A stretch of 36,054 nucleotides of DNA from Zoopage sp. CT-All (taxonomy: Eukaryota > Zoopagomycota > Zoopagomycetes > Zoopagales > Zoopagaceae): positions 1-36,054 of the forward strand of contig QZWS01000038.1 in the NCBI GenBank assembly GCA_004114245.1. The letters are read 5' to 3'. Positions 1 through 8,305 of the stretch are shown piece by piece. The position numbers were made by a program, and so were the translations under genes. Within the stretch, counting starts at the first letter, position 1; every line of letters begins with the position of its first letter. The notes beneath the pieces are model-generated. The model made no database searches. It was not told the origin of the DNA and saw only the letters and a list, made by a program, of their open reading frames with translations.

Positions 1-293
<293 letters not shown>

Positions 294-520
294 GGATGGA
301 AGGGTTTGCTACTCGTGTATTGTGTGTTGAGGTTCCGACGGTTAGGATTGATTACACTTAATAAATGCATGCGATGTAGATGATAGTTGGTTATCTTGAG
401 AAGGTATTGAGCTATACCATGGACTGGTTGGGAGAAGGGCGATGTGCGAAGAATTTTTTATCCCACAATTTATAAATAGCAGGAAAAAAACCATTTTTAT
501 ACCAAGCTGCACCATACTCT
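294..520. promoter_or_regulatory. alpha-tubulin 3' region and U6 upstream region
   Basis: This stretch holds the tubulin 3' UTR and the U6 promoter. Two TATA-like elements are visible: TATAAATA at 471-478 and a T-run ending in TATA at about 494-501. The second lies about 25 bp before the predicted U6 5' end, the usual spacing of a Pol III U6 TATA box; the first is about 50 bp upstream. Which one is used cannot be decided from sequence. A T-rich patch lies at 453-459. No coding sequence is apparent. Confidence 0.5.
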
Positions 521-647
521 GTTGTCATACGTTTCGGCGTCCCTGACACTTGACAAAATTGGAACAATACAGAGAAGATTAGCATGGTCCCTGCGTTAAG
601 GCTGACACATCAAATCTGAAAGGAATGCTCTACGGAGCAAATTTTTT
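521..647 (+). ncRNA. U6 spliceosomal snRNA
   Basis: This is U6, the catalytic snRNA of the spliceosome, made by RNA polymerase III. The invariant core is present: AAAATTGGAACAATACAGAG at 555-574, where ACAGAG pairs with the 5' splice site, followed by AGATTAGCATGG with the AGC triad used in U2/U6 pairing. The internal stem-loop is formed by GTCCCTGCGTTAAGG and the following GAC. The 5' part folds into a hairpin from TGTCA (523-527) and TGACA (544-548) with an inner ACG/CGT stem around a TTCGG loop. The gene ends at a six-T Pol III terminator (642-647). No intron interrupts it. The 5' end is estimated to within a few bases. Confidence 0.93.
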
Positions 648-1061
648 GGCATATATGTCCATCGAATTTGCTCAACATGATGCACCTGGATGAGCTTATG
701 GGCGTAAGTATTGACGGTATTAGTTCTTGAATTATACAAGGCATTGGACTCAATTTTGCATTCAATGTGTGGTATTGTAGATGAACCAATCTTCAAAGTG
801 AATCATAAGCCAAGTCAGGAAGCTGTTACACAAATTGAGTCCATTATTTGTGCTACCACCATGCCTCCCTAAATTGAGCAATCATGATGTGAGCAGGTAT
901 TGATATTAATTGTTTATATGACATATTATGACACATAGCCAAATCATGTCAGGAAAACTGTGCCAGACTCAAGGTTTAAAAAGGATGGCTATAATCTTGC
1001 ACGCAGTCAATTGCTCTTTTCTTCCGCCGCCCACGACTTTGACACAAATAACGCACACACT
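648..1061. other. intergenic region between U6 and the secreted-protein gene
   Basis: About 410 bp of AT-rich sequence with no convincing gene. Short open frames on the minus strand run through the U6 3' end and show no protein features. Near the downstream gene there are AT-rich TATA-like stretches at about 974-983 (TTTAAAAAGG) and 990-996, upstream of the ATG at 1062, which could be its core promoter. Confidence 0.5.
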
Positions 1062-2177
1062 ATGAAGACCCCACTCCTTTTATGCGCCATTATCGCCACC
1101 CTCCTGATCTCATGCGATGACACTGATGCCTCGCGTCCGGAACCTGGGCCACCATCTGCAATAGTCCCTGCCGCGCCTGTCCCAGGCGTCAATCATGTCC
1201 CCGGGTCCGATTTAGCACCAAGTGATATCAGCAAGTTAGACGCGCTTTCCGCTCTCCGATTCGTGCAGACAAACCAAATCCTTCCAAGCGTAGTCTGGTC
1301 AAAAGACCTTGTTCGCCAAATCATTGCCAACACATTCGTGCAGTATAATAATGGCGTGCCTGAAGTCACCGCCGCCATTTTCCTCCTCCATAGCGCCGGA
1401 TTCCACGCACCTGGGCAGAAGCTCAATATTGACGAACTCAAGCTCAACCCTGTTCTGATGTTTCATTTCATGCAAATGACCAATTTTGCTATCTCCGAAA
1501 ATCAGGCCTGTGACTATCTTTCGTCAATCGTTGCCAATGTTTGTGGTATATTCTGGCCCAAGCCAAAGCGTCAGATCCTTGACTACGTTGATGTGGATGA
1601 TGCTATAGCTGTGTCAAAAGTAGCGTGTCTCCTTGGATTTGAGTCTAGAATTATTGTCAATGTTATCGATAGGTACCTCTACATTCGCGGATATACTGAG
1701 CAGAAGGAACTGGTACTTTACGCACACAAATACCCGGAGTATATGTGGGCAATACTTGGGCTGTTCAGGCAAATGAGTCGCTATCAAAGGGATTCTGAAG
1801 TACTATGCTTGCATCCATCCGCTGTGCTGAGATACATGGTAAAGACGGATGAAGTCGAATACGAGGCCAAGAGTTTCAAATTGGCCATGGATAGTGCCTG
1901 TGAATCGCAACATGCCAATGACGTGCCGTTTATCAGGAAGCTCTCCAAACGACCGGGCGTCAAAGAGGTGGTAAAGCGCCTGCTCTCAATTAGCAAGGAG
2001 CGTCTTGAGCAGCTGGGTTGCTTTTTCGGCGATGCAGCTAAGGAAATACGCATATTCATATCGTCGCGCGAAAATTACAAAGATGTGCGAAAGAATGAAC
2101 GGGAGGAGCTGGAGGGGTGGCTTACAGGCTGCAGGATAAAATATTCCAAAATAATAGAATATTCCAGGAAAAAATAG
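1062..2177 (+). CDS. predicted secreted protein of unknown family (371 aa)
   Basis: I do not recognise this protein. The frame is open upstream to 960, but the ATG at 1062 is preferred because it begins a classic signal peptide: MKTPLLLCAIIATLLISC, then a Pro/Ala-rich linker (residues about 24-45). The mature part is mostly helical, with scattered cysteines (for example CDYL, NVCGIFW, VACLLGF, CESQ, LGCFF and TGCRI) and a basic, charged C-terminus. No transmembrane helix follows the signal peptide and no catalytic motif is visible. It is a single exon, unlike most neighbours. It could be a lineage-specific secreted factor, which is inference only. Its start lies just downstream of TATA-like sequence. 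Confidence 0.72.
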   Translation: MKTPLLLCAIIATLLISCDDTDASRPEPGPPSAIVPAAPVPGVNHVPGSDLAPSDISKLDALSALRFVQTNQILPSVVWSKDLVRQIIANTFVQYNNGVPEVTAAIFLLHSAGFHAPGQKLNIDELKLNPVLMFHFMQMTNFAISENQACDYLSSIVANVCGIFWPKPKRQILDYVDVDDAIAVSKVACLLGFESRIIVNVIDRYLYIRGYTEQKELVLYAHKYPEYMWAILGLFRQMSRYQRDSEVLCLHPSAVLRYMVKTDEVEYEAKSFKLAMDSACESQHANDVPFIRKLSKRPGVKEVVKRLLSISKERLEQLGCFFGDAAKEIRIFISSRENYKDVRKNEREELEGWLTGCRIKYSKIIEYSRKK

Positions 2178-2361
2178 GATGCTGTCGTGGGCAGCATGGA
2201 TAATGAATAGCTTCTATTTTATTACATAATCGCATTCAATGCTGGACCTGCGCACTGGGGATGCACCCCCGGTAATGCTGGAATCGGTTACTACATTTTC
2301 CCACACCCCTCTACCCAATCCCCGAACTGGATACTGTCCAATCACCGATCCAAGCGCGCAC

Positions 2362-2991
2362 ATGCAACCTCGCCCCACGGTATGTAAAATAGCGATACTC
2401 GGCGATACTGGCGTTGGAAAAACAGCGCTGGCGACTCGATTTCTCCGAGACACCTTCACCGAAACATATGATGCCGATGCCGAGGGCCATCTCCGCCGCA
2501 AACGGGTCCTAATCGACGACCGGCTATGCTTTATACACATTACCGTTTGCATGGACGCGGGCGGGGATGACTTTGAGCATGACGACTGCATCCACGATGG
2601 CGACGTGTTTATTGTCGCATACAACATCACTCACCGGGCATCGTTTGAAAGCGTCGCCGGCCACGTTGATCGGATCCGCCGCCTAAAAGGCACGGACCAA
2701 GTTCCTATTTTAATTGCCGGAACTAAAATCGATCAGTTTGCGGCGCGTGAAGTCGGGCGCGACGATGCACTTGTGCTCGCGCGTCGCACCAGCACCGAGT
2801 TTATTGAGACGTCGGCGAGAACCAGCGTCAACGTAGAGCGTGCGATCCATTCTCTGGTGCGGATCCACCGCGACTCGGAGCGAAGCTGGAGAGGCGAGAG
2901 ACGACCGAGCGCAGAGCTTCCAGTGCCGCTGCGCGTGCTCGCCTTCCTCGTCCACCTTTCCAACAGTGTCTTCATCGACAGGTACATGTAG
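2362..2991 (+). CDS. degenerate Ras-like small GTPase, copy 1 (209 aa)
   Basis: This is a Ras-superfamily domain. The P-loop is intact (GDTGVGKT, residues 14-21), but switch I has no recognisable DPT motif, so the Mg-binding Thr35 equivalent is missing. The DxxG box survives as DAGG followed by Asp where Ras has catalytic Gln61. G4 is TKID instead of NKxD and G5 is SAR. An in-frame ATG at 2239 would add 41 unremarkable residues; 2362 was chosen because the paralogue at 3204 starts a similar distance before the P-loop. There is no C-terminal CAAX box. Instead the end carries a hydrophobic tail (PLRVLAFLVHLSNSVFIDRYM, split here as VLAFLVHL and SNSVFIDRYM) shared with the copies at 3204 and 12078. 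It lies in tandem with copy 2. It may bind nucleotide but probably does not cycle like Ras (inference). Confidence 0.8.
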   Translation: MQPRPTVCKIAILGDTGVGKTALATRFLRDTFTETYDADAEGHLRRKRVLIDDRLCFIHITVCMDAGGDDFEHDDCIHDGDVFIVAYNITHRASFESVAGHVDRIRRLKGTDQVPILIAGTKIDQFAAREVGRDDALVLARRTSTEFIETSARTSVNVERAIHSLVRIHRDSERSWRGERRPSAELPVPLRVLAFLVHLSNSVFIDRYM

Positions 2992-3203
2992 CCGATGGCT
3001 GTAATTCATCGTGTAAATTAATACTTTTGGAACAATTGCAACACGAAGACCGTATTTTGCTGGAGCCGAGCTATATTAAATCGCTACACAGTTTGCGTTT
3101 TGCACTTGCACTCGCACTCGCAACTCCCTATTCCCAGCACCTTCTTCGCTCATCTTGCTGCCCGCCACATCAGTGCCATTCTCGCCGGCACCATCGCTCC
3201 ACC

Positions 3204-3851
3204 ATGATGCTGCACAAGATCGCGGTGCTTGGGGATGACGATGTGGGCAAGACCGCGCTCGCCATCCAACTCTGCAACAGCCGCTCCGCCGACACGCGCG
3301 ACCCCATCATCCAGGATTCGTACCGCAAGCAAGCGGTGATTGATGACCTTCCGTGTGTGCTAGAGGTGGACGATATTCCCTGGCACACGGCATACCCTGC
3401 GCTTCGGGACCAGTGGATTCGTGACGCCGAGGGATTTCTTATTGTGTATTCCATCACAAGCAGAGCGTCGTTTGAGCGCTCTCGGACATATATGGAGGAA
3501 ATCCGACGCGTGAAAAATGCAGAGGGCGTGCAGCGGTTTCAGGTGGTACTGGTCGGGAATAAGTGCGATCGGACGATGGTGCGGGAGGTATCGTGCGAAG
3601 AAGGCATGGCGCTGGCGCGCAGCCTAAATGTGGATTTTATTGAGGCCTCGGCAAAAACGGAGGTAAACGTTGAACGCGCGTTTTATTGCGTAGTGAGGTT
3701 GCTTCGGGTGCAGAGGGAGGACGAGCTTCGGGAGCGAAGAGCGCAGCGGCGCAGAAACGCCTTGGCCACGAATCGATGGTCAGTGCCGTTGAAGGTGCTT
3801 GAATTTCTGGCACAGCTGTCCAACACCATCTTTATGGACATATTTATTTGA
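3204..3851 (+). CDS. degenerate Ras-like small GTPase, copy 2 (215 aa)
   Basis: This copy is the closest to true Ras: it keeps a Ras-like switch I context (DPIIQDSYRKQAVID) but with Ile replacing Thr35. The P-loop is GDDDVGKT (residues 10-17). The DxxG/Gln61 region is replaced by DDIPWHTAYP, so the switch II glycine and catalytic Gln are gone. NKCD and EASAK (G4 and G5) are intact. The ATG at 3204 has a good context (CACCATG) and a second ATG follows directly. The frame is open further upstream, to 3027, without support. The C-terminus lacks a CAAX box and ends in a tail like copy 1 (VPLKVLEFLAQLSNTIFM). The stop is 212 bp before the upstream ORF-free stretch and is followed 22 bp later by a G-tract. 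Confidence 0.82.
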   Translation: MMLHKIAVLGDDDVGKTALAIQLCNSRSADTRDPIIQDSYRKQAVIDDLPCVLEVDDIPWHTAYPALRDQWIRDAEGFLIVYSITSRASFERSRTYMEEIRRVKNAEGVQRFQVVLVGNKCDRTMVREVSCEEGMALARSLNVDFIEASAKTEVNVERAFYCVVRLLRVQREDELRERRAQRRRNALATNRWSVPLKVLEFLAQLSNTIFMDIFI

Positions 3852-3872
3852 TCGCGGCTGCGGGAAGAGGCC

Positions 3873-3891
3873 GGGGCGGGGACGGGACGGG
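3873..3891 (+). other. G-quadruplex-type motif in the 3' region of GTPase copy 2
   Basis: The sequence GGGGCGGGGACGGGACGGG has four G-runs of at least three Gs separated by loops of 1-2 bases, the textbook pattern of a stable parallel G-quadruplex. It starts 22 bp after the stop codon at 3851, on the coding strand, so it would be in the mRNA 3' UTR. A further GGGG follows at about 3901. Whether it folds is untested. Confidence 0.55.
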
Positions 3892-4028
3892 AATGAGGAC
3901 GGGGACAGGTTGATGCGGACTAGATTGGGCTGTCAGTGTTGTGCTCCATTTTGCATTCAGTGGTAGTTCATATTGGTAGTAAGTGAATGTAAAAGGTTAT
4001 CTGCAGCGGTTGGGGATATCGTTAAACG

Positions 4029-6301
4029 ATGGGTTGTATATCCGAAGCATCGTTCTCATCACCCGTGCATGCAACGTCAGCCATGTTTCCTTAGAGCATC
4101 ACGCTTACTTCCTATACAGGCCAGCATTTCTTCAACAATGTCGACTCTGTAAGTCCGTTTTTATACTCTGCCACTCCAGCTGACGGCCGCTGCAGGCAGT
4201 AGACGACTCGTTGGCAGGATTGAGCGCGGCACATTCACGCCTCAACCTTCTCCCAAAGCACAGGAGTAGTGCTAGATATTCTTTCGCTGCTATTGAACCG
4301 CCTTTAATTAGTCATTTGCCGTGCAGATGTGACGGAGTGCGCCAGGGCGAACGTTACCCTCCTCAGCGGTGGTACGCTGTCACCCTCTCCACCCACCCTC
4401 TAATCATCACTGCACTACTAGGTGGAGCTGGACATGAGCCAGCGCATGCAGGATTTGTTGGTTGTGGCATGCTTACTGCCGCCGTCTCTGGGAACGTGTT
4501 TGCGTCACCCAACGCCCGCCAAATCCAACGCGCGCTCCATACGATTAAATCCCCGCGCGGAACATTGATGATCTTGAAGAACTATACCGGTGATGTGCTG
4601 AATTTCGGGTTGGCGAGGGAGAGAGCCTGTGCTTCCGGTCATGCGGTAGAAGCGGTTGTTGTTGGCGATGATGTAGCAGTCGGGCGCACCCAGGGCGGGT
4701 TGGTTGGACGACGCGGGTTGGCAGGGATCGTGTTGGTGCACAAGATCGCTGGCGCCGCGGCAGAGAGGGGGATGTCGCTGGCGGATGTCAAGGGCGTCGC
4801 GGAAGCAGTCGCGCGGAACTTGACCACCGTTGGTGCCGCGCTTGATCAATGCCGACTGCTAGGAACTGCCCACGACGCCAGCTCGCGACGCATGGCCCCG
4901 GGCCAGGTGGAAATCGGGCTTGGTATACATGGAGAGCCGGGATTCGAGAAACTCACATTGTCGTCGTCTCGGGATCTGGTTACGCAGATGCTAGATTTGT
5001 GCTTGGTCTCGCGCAAGCAAGACCCCGAGCGCGGATTCGTTGTTTGGAGTCGCGATGGTCAAGATCGTGCTGTGTTGCTTGTAAACAATCTCGGTGGCAC
5101 AAGCATGCTTGAGCTTGGGATTGTTGTCAACGATGCAGTCAAGCTCTGCAGCGAGCGAGAGATTCGTTTGGTACGAGTGTACGCTGGGCATTTCGTGACA
5201 TCTCTGGGTACACCAGGAATCTCGATTACACTCCTACGCATTCCTTCGGTTGCCGAAACGCGAGGGGTGGATGTGATTGAGCTGCTCGATGAGCCGACCA
5301 CTGCACCGGGCTGGCAGATACCGCATTGGACAGCAGCTGCTCCCTCCAATGCGTCTACCAAGACCTTGGACATTGCAGTGGAGGCATTGTCCACACAGCC
5401 AAGGAATAGTGCGGTGGATAATGTGATGATGGCCGCGTGTCGCGCGGTAATCGAGAGCGAGGACGAGTTGAACCGCTTGGATTCGATGATGGGGGATGGC
5501 GATTGTGGCAGCACTCTCCGCCAGGGAGCTGAAGGTGATTACTGCCTTCTTCTATCAGACTTGATGTCCACCTACCATAGCTATACTCAAACGCCTACGG
5601 GCAGGCTATCTCAACACTGTGTCGTCATCGGCCTTGTGCTCGAATATTGCTGACATCGTCGAGGAGAGCATGGGCGGGACCTCTGGCGCGCTCTATTCGT
5701 AAGTGTGCATTATTAGGACTTGCCATAATGATTCCTAGAATCTACTTCAATGCACTGGCCACGTCGCTCCTTGAAACCAACGAAGCAGGCAATAGTTTTG
5801 CTGTGTGGTCCAAAGCGTGCCAGTACGCCCTCGACCGCCTGCAACAATGCACACCCGCGCGTCCTGGTCACCGCACTCTAATGGACGCGCTCATGCCATT
5901 CGTCAACGCTATGGCAACTAGCACTTCAAGTGGGAGTGTGGCGACTGCACTGGCGGCTGCACGTGCAGGAAGAGACGCTACGTGCGGCATGCGGGCAGCG
6001 CTTGGGCGCGCCAGCTATGTGGGGGCAGCTGCGGCAAACAAGGCAGCCCAGGATGCAGATGCCGGCGCGTCGGGAGTCGTTGTGATTCTTGAAGCAATTG
6101 CTGCGTCGCTAGGAGGCAACCAAAAAGATAAATCACGTGGCTTTACGCATCAACTGATTACTAATTGTCGGTTTAGCCGAACCTGCACGAGCTGTTCTGA
6201 CTCCCAACCTGTCGCATCCCGCCGCATCCCGCCGCAACCATGCCATCCGCAACACTTCCTACCTTTACACGCCTTCACCTCTGCTCCGCGGACATCATTG
6301 A
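4029..6301 (+). CDS. dihydroxyacetone kinase (DhaK-DhaL two-domain type, multi-exon)
   Basis: This enzyme phosphorylates dihydroxyacetone with ATP (glycerol/methylglyoxal metabolism, cytosol). Exons supported by conservation are 4125-4148, 4196-4265, 4327-4371, 4422-5534, 5581-5698 and 5739 to about 6136. Spliced, they read HFFNNVDSAVDDSLAGL, LNLLPKHRN, VTLLSGGGAGHEPAHAG, ILKNYTGDVLNFGLA and GDDVAVGR. The substrate-binding histidine lies in GLGIHGEPG. The C-terminal ATP-binding domain has MMGDGDCGSTLRQGAE and EESMGGTSGALYS, and GRASYVG near the end. Introns are 40-61 nt. The first exon is unresolved; ATG plus G at 4029-4032 spliced to 4120 is one possibility. The 3' end is also unresolved: splicing 6137-6176 ends at 6301, and the unspliced frame runs to 6456. 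Either way it overlaps the next gene's start at 6240. About 590 residues, normal for the family. Confidence 0.85.
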
Positions 6302-7237
6302 ATCCATCGCGCACATGTACTCGCGCCCTGCCGGCGTCTCAGAGCTGCACGCTGTTCTTGCTCTCTCGCTCCGCGACGCTGTGTACCCTAGCCAGACACA
6401 CTTGCTTACAAACGAGGACGACGGGGATGCTGCGAGCGATGGCACACGAACCCTGAATGTGCCACATCCATTGGTGCGAAGGCTGGGGAGGATGTCTGTG
6501 GAAGAGTTGGCGCATGTCGATGTGCAAGGTAACTCTGCCCTGCCCCTATCTCTCGAATCTCACCAACATAATTGATAGCTAAACTGTTTATTCTTGAATC
6601 GGATGTAGCGCTCATCAATCCCAGCATCATTGGGGACGCGTTGGATGGGCTATGCAAGGTGTTGCCGGTGCAATCCATCGAGTCGCTAATACTCGCCCTG
6701 CCTGCTCTCATATACGACCCCGTCGCAGATAAAGTCGCCACCTTGGATGGCACACCATATACTGGATCTGCACTCCCCAAGCCAGTGACGATGCGGCGGC
6801 GGTCCGTCAGCACCGTGGCTTGCGATGTTCTCGATCAGGCCTGGCCTCTCTGGCAGACCATGGAGCAATTGCACCGCCAAGGTCGCGTAAATACACTCGG
6901 TATCGCGGAGCTCACCCTCAGGTCGCTTCGGTACCTCGTGGAGCGCGCAGAGACACCGCCAGCAGTTAACCAGATCCGCGTCTCGGAATGCTGTGCCCTT
7001 CCCCGTGACTTGATTGATTACGGACACGCACATGGGGTGGAGTCGATCTCGCACTCGGACCCAAGGGAGCTGCTGCGAACGGGCGAACTCGAAGAGATAT
7101 TTGACCAGGCGGGGGTGCCGCTGCCTCCCGACTGTCTGCCGCTGCGTCCCAAGTGGGTGATCAAGTTCTCGGTGCTGGCCAAGAACAGGGGCGTGGTGCT
7201 GCAGAAGGGGTATCTTGTGGAGGCGTTGGCTGCTTAG
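6240..7237 (+). CDS. glutamate-cysteine ligase regulatory (modifier) subunit
   Basis: This is the regulatory subunit of the rate-limiting enzyme of glutathione synthesis, an aldo/keto-reductase-like fold that has lost reductase function. The exons are 6240-6528 and 6579-7237 with a 50-nt GT-AG intron. Family signatures are KLFILESD, DALDGLCKVLPVQSIESLIL, WPLWQTMEQLHRQGRVNTLG, the VNQIRVSECCALPRDLIDYG segment and HSDPRELL, ending in KFSVLAKNRGVVLQKGYL, which matches the end of known modifier subunits. The spliced length is 315 aa. The ATG at 6240 has context AACCATGCC. It lies downstream of dihydroxyacetone kinase on the same strand and converges on eIF2-alpha with 77 bp between stops. Confidence 0.86.
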
Positions 7238-7314
7238 TTATGTATACAACAACCCTAGTCAATCAGTCGTTTGCGTTGTTGCCCTTTCAAGACTATTTTA
7301 TGCTTCATCCATTG

Positions 7315-8238
7315 CTACTCCTCTCCAGCAGACGCGGATTCCTCATCACCGCTGACCTCGGCATTTTCCTTCTCCACCCGGGCCATCAGCTCGGCCAGCT
7401 CCTGGTCTTCGGTCTCGCTCACCGCCTTGGGCTTCATCCGCACTGTCACGTTTCCGCCATTGCCTTTGGCTACCGCCTCGATCCCTGCAATCGCCTTTTC
7501 CAGCCCATCAATGCCCGCCTGCTTGTCCAGCGCCGTGGTAGTAATCACGTACAGCGGCGGCGCCACCAATTGCACCTTGATGGGGATATTCTCGGTGCTT
7601 GCGGCCTCGCCTGCACGCAGCGCCGCCTGCACCGCTCGCACCCCGGCATACGCAAAGCATGACACCTCCACATCCGCGCGGATTTTGACCGGCTGCGGGG
7701 TCATGCGTCGCTTGATGTTCAGCACCAGCTCCTCGCGAATGTTCTCGGGCATCTCGAGCCCGGCCATAACCGAGTCCGAGTCGTGAATGGCAATTTTGAA
7801 CGCATCATACGCGTGTCCGTACTTCTTATATAGCGGCCAGCCCGCCACCGTGTACACCTCCTCCAGCGACACATCCAGCTTCTCGGCAACGTGCCGCAGG
7901 ATGCTGTGCACGGCCTTGGACTTGTTGTACTTTTCCTCGCACTTGACCACATCCTCCGCGGCAACCCGCCGCTTCGACAGATCAATGTAGCCCTTCTCGC
8001 GGTCTACACGCAGCACTACAACGACTTCGTTGCGCCCGACGCGGATGAGCTTCTGGATGGAACGGATGCGGCGCCGCGACAGCTCGGAGAGCAGCATCAT
8101 GCCCTCGATGCCGTCGTACTCGAGCAGCCGCACGTACGCGCCCATCTCTGCGATCTGGCGCACGTTGACCATTACGACATCGTCGACCTCTGGATAACGG
8201 TTCTCGTAGAAGCGACACTGGAACTTGGGCTCGGACAT
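7315..8238 (-). CDS. SUI2: translation initiation factor eIF2 subunit alpha
   Basis: This is the alpha subunit of the ternary-complex factor eIF2 that delivers initiator tRNA to the 40S subunit. It is a single exon of 307 aa. The N-terminal S1/OB domain begins CRFYENRYPEVDDVVMVNVR and contains LLSELSRRRIRSIQKLIRVG, with the regulatory Ser51 that eIF2 kinases phosphorylate. VDREKGYIDLSKRRV follows. The helical middle domain and the alpha/beta C-terminal domain (KAIAGIEAVAKGNGG) complete it, with an acidic tail. Length and order match fungal orthologues. Its ATG lies only 67 bp from the divergent RIO1 start, suggesting a shared bidirectional promoter for two translation-related genes. Confidence 0.96.
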   Translation of the reverse strand: MSEPKFQCRFYENRYPEVDDVVMVNVRQIAEMGAYVRLLEYDGIEGMMLLSELSRRRIRSIQKLIRVGRNEVVVVLRVDREKGYIDLSKRRVAAEDVVKCEEKYNKSKAVHSILRHVAEKLDVSLEEVYTVAGWPLYKKYGHAYDAFKIAIHDSDSVMAGLEMPENIREELVLNIKRRMTPQPVKIRADVEVSCFAYAGVRAVQAALRAGEAASTENIPIKVQLVAPPLYVITTTALDKQAGIDGLEKAIAGIEAVAKGNGGNVTVRMKPKAVSETEDQELAELMARVEKENAEVSGDEESASAGEE

Positions 8239-8305
8239 GATGCAGAGATTCGTTTGGCAATAGGCCGAGAAAAGCTGACGCAGAAGGTTTTTGTTTTCGC
8301 CAAAT
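8239..8305. promoter_or_regulatory. short bidirectional promoter between eIF2-alpha and RIO1
   Basis: Sixty-seven bases separate the start codons of eIF2-alpha (-) and RIO1 (+). Both promoters and 5' UTRs must fit here or extend into the opposite coding region. No TATA box is evident; the tract ends in a T-rich stretch (GGTTTTTGTTTTCGC) before the RIO1 ATG. Confidence 0.5.

Noticed and set aside
596-796. Minus-strand open frame
   Set aside because: It runs antisense through the U6 3' end and its Pol III terminator and has no protein features.
3983-4183. Open frame of 66 codons on the plus strand
   Set aside because: It overlaps the first conserved exon of dihydroxyacetone kinase in another frame and crosses its intron donor at 4149.
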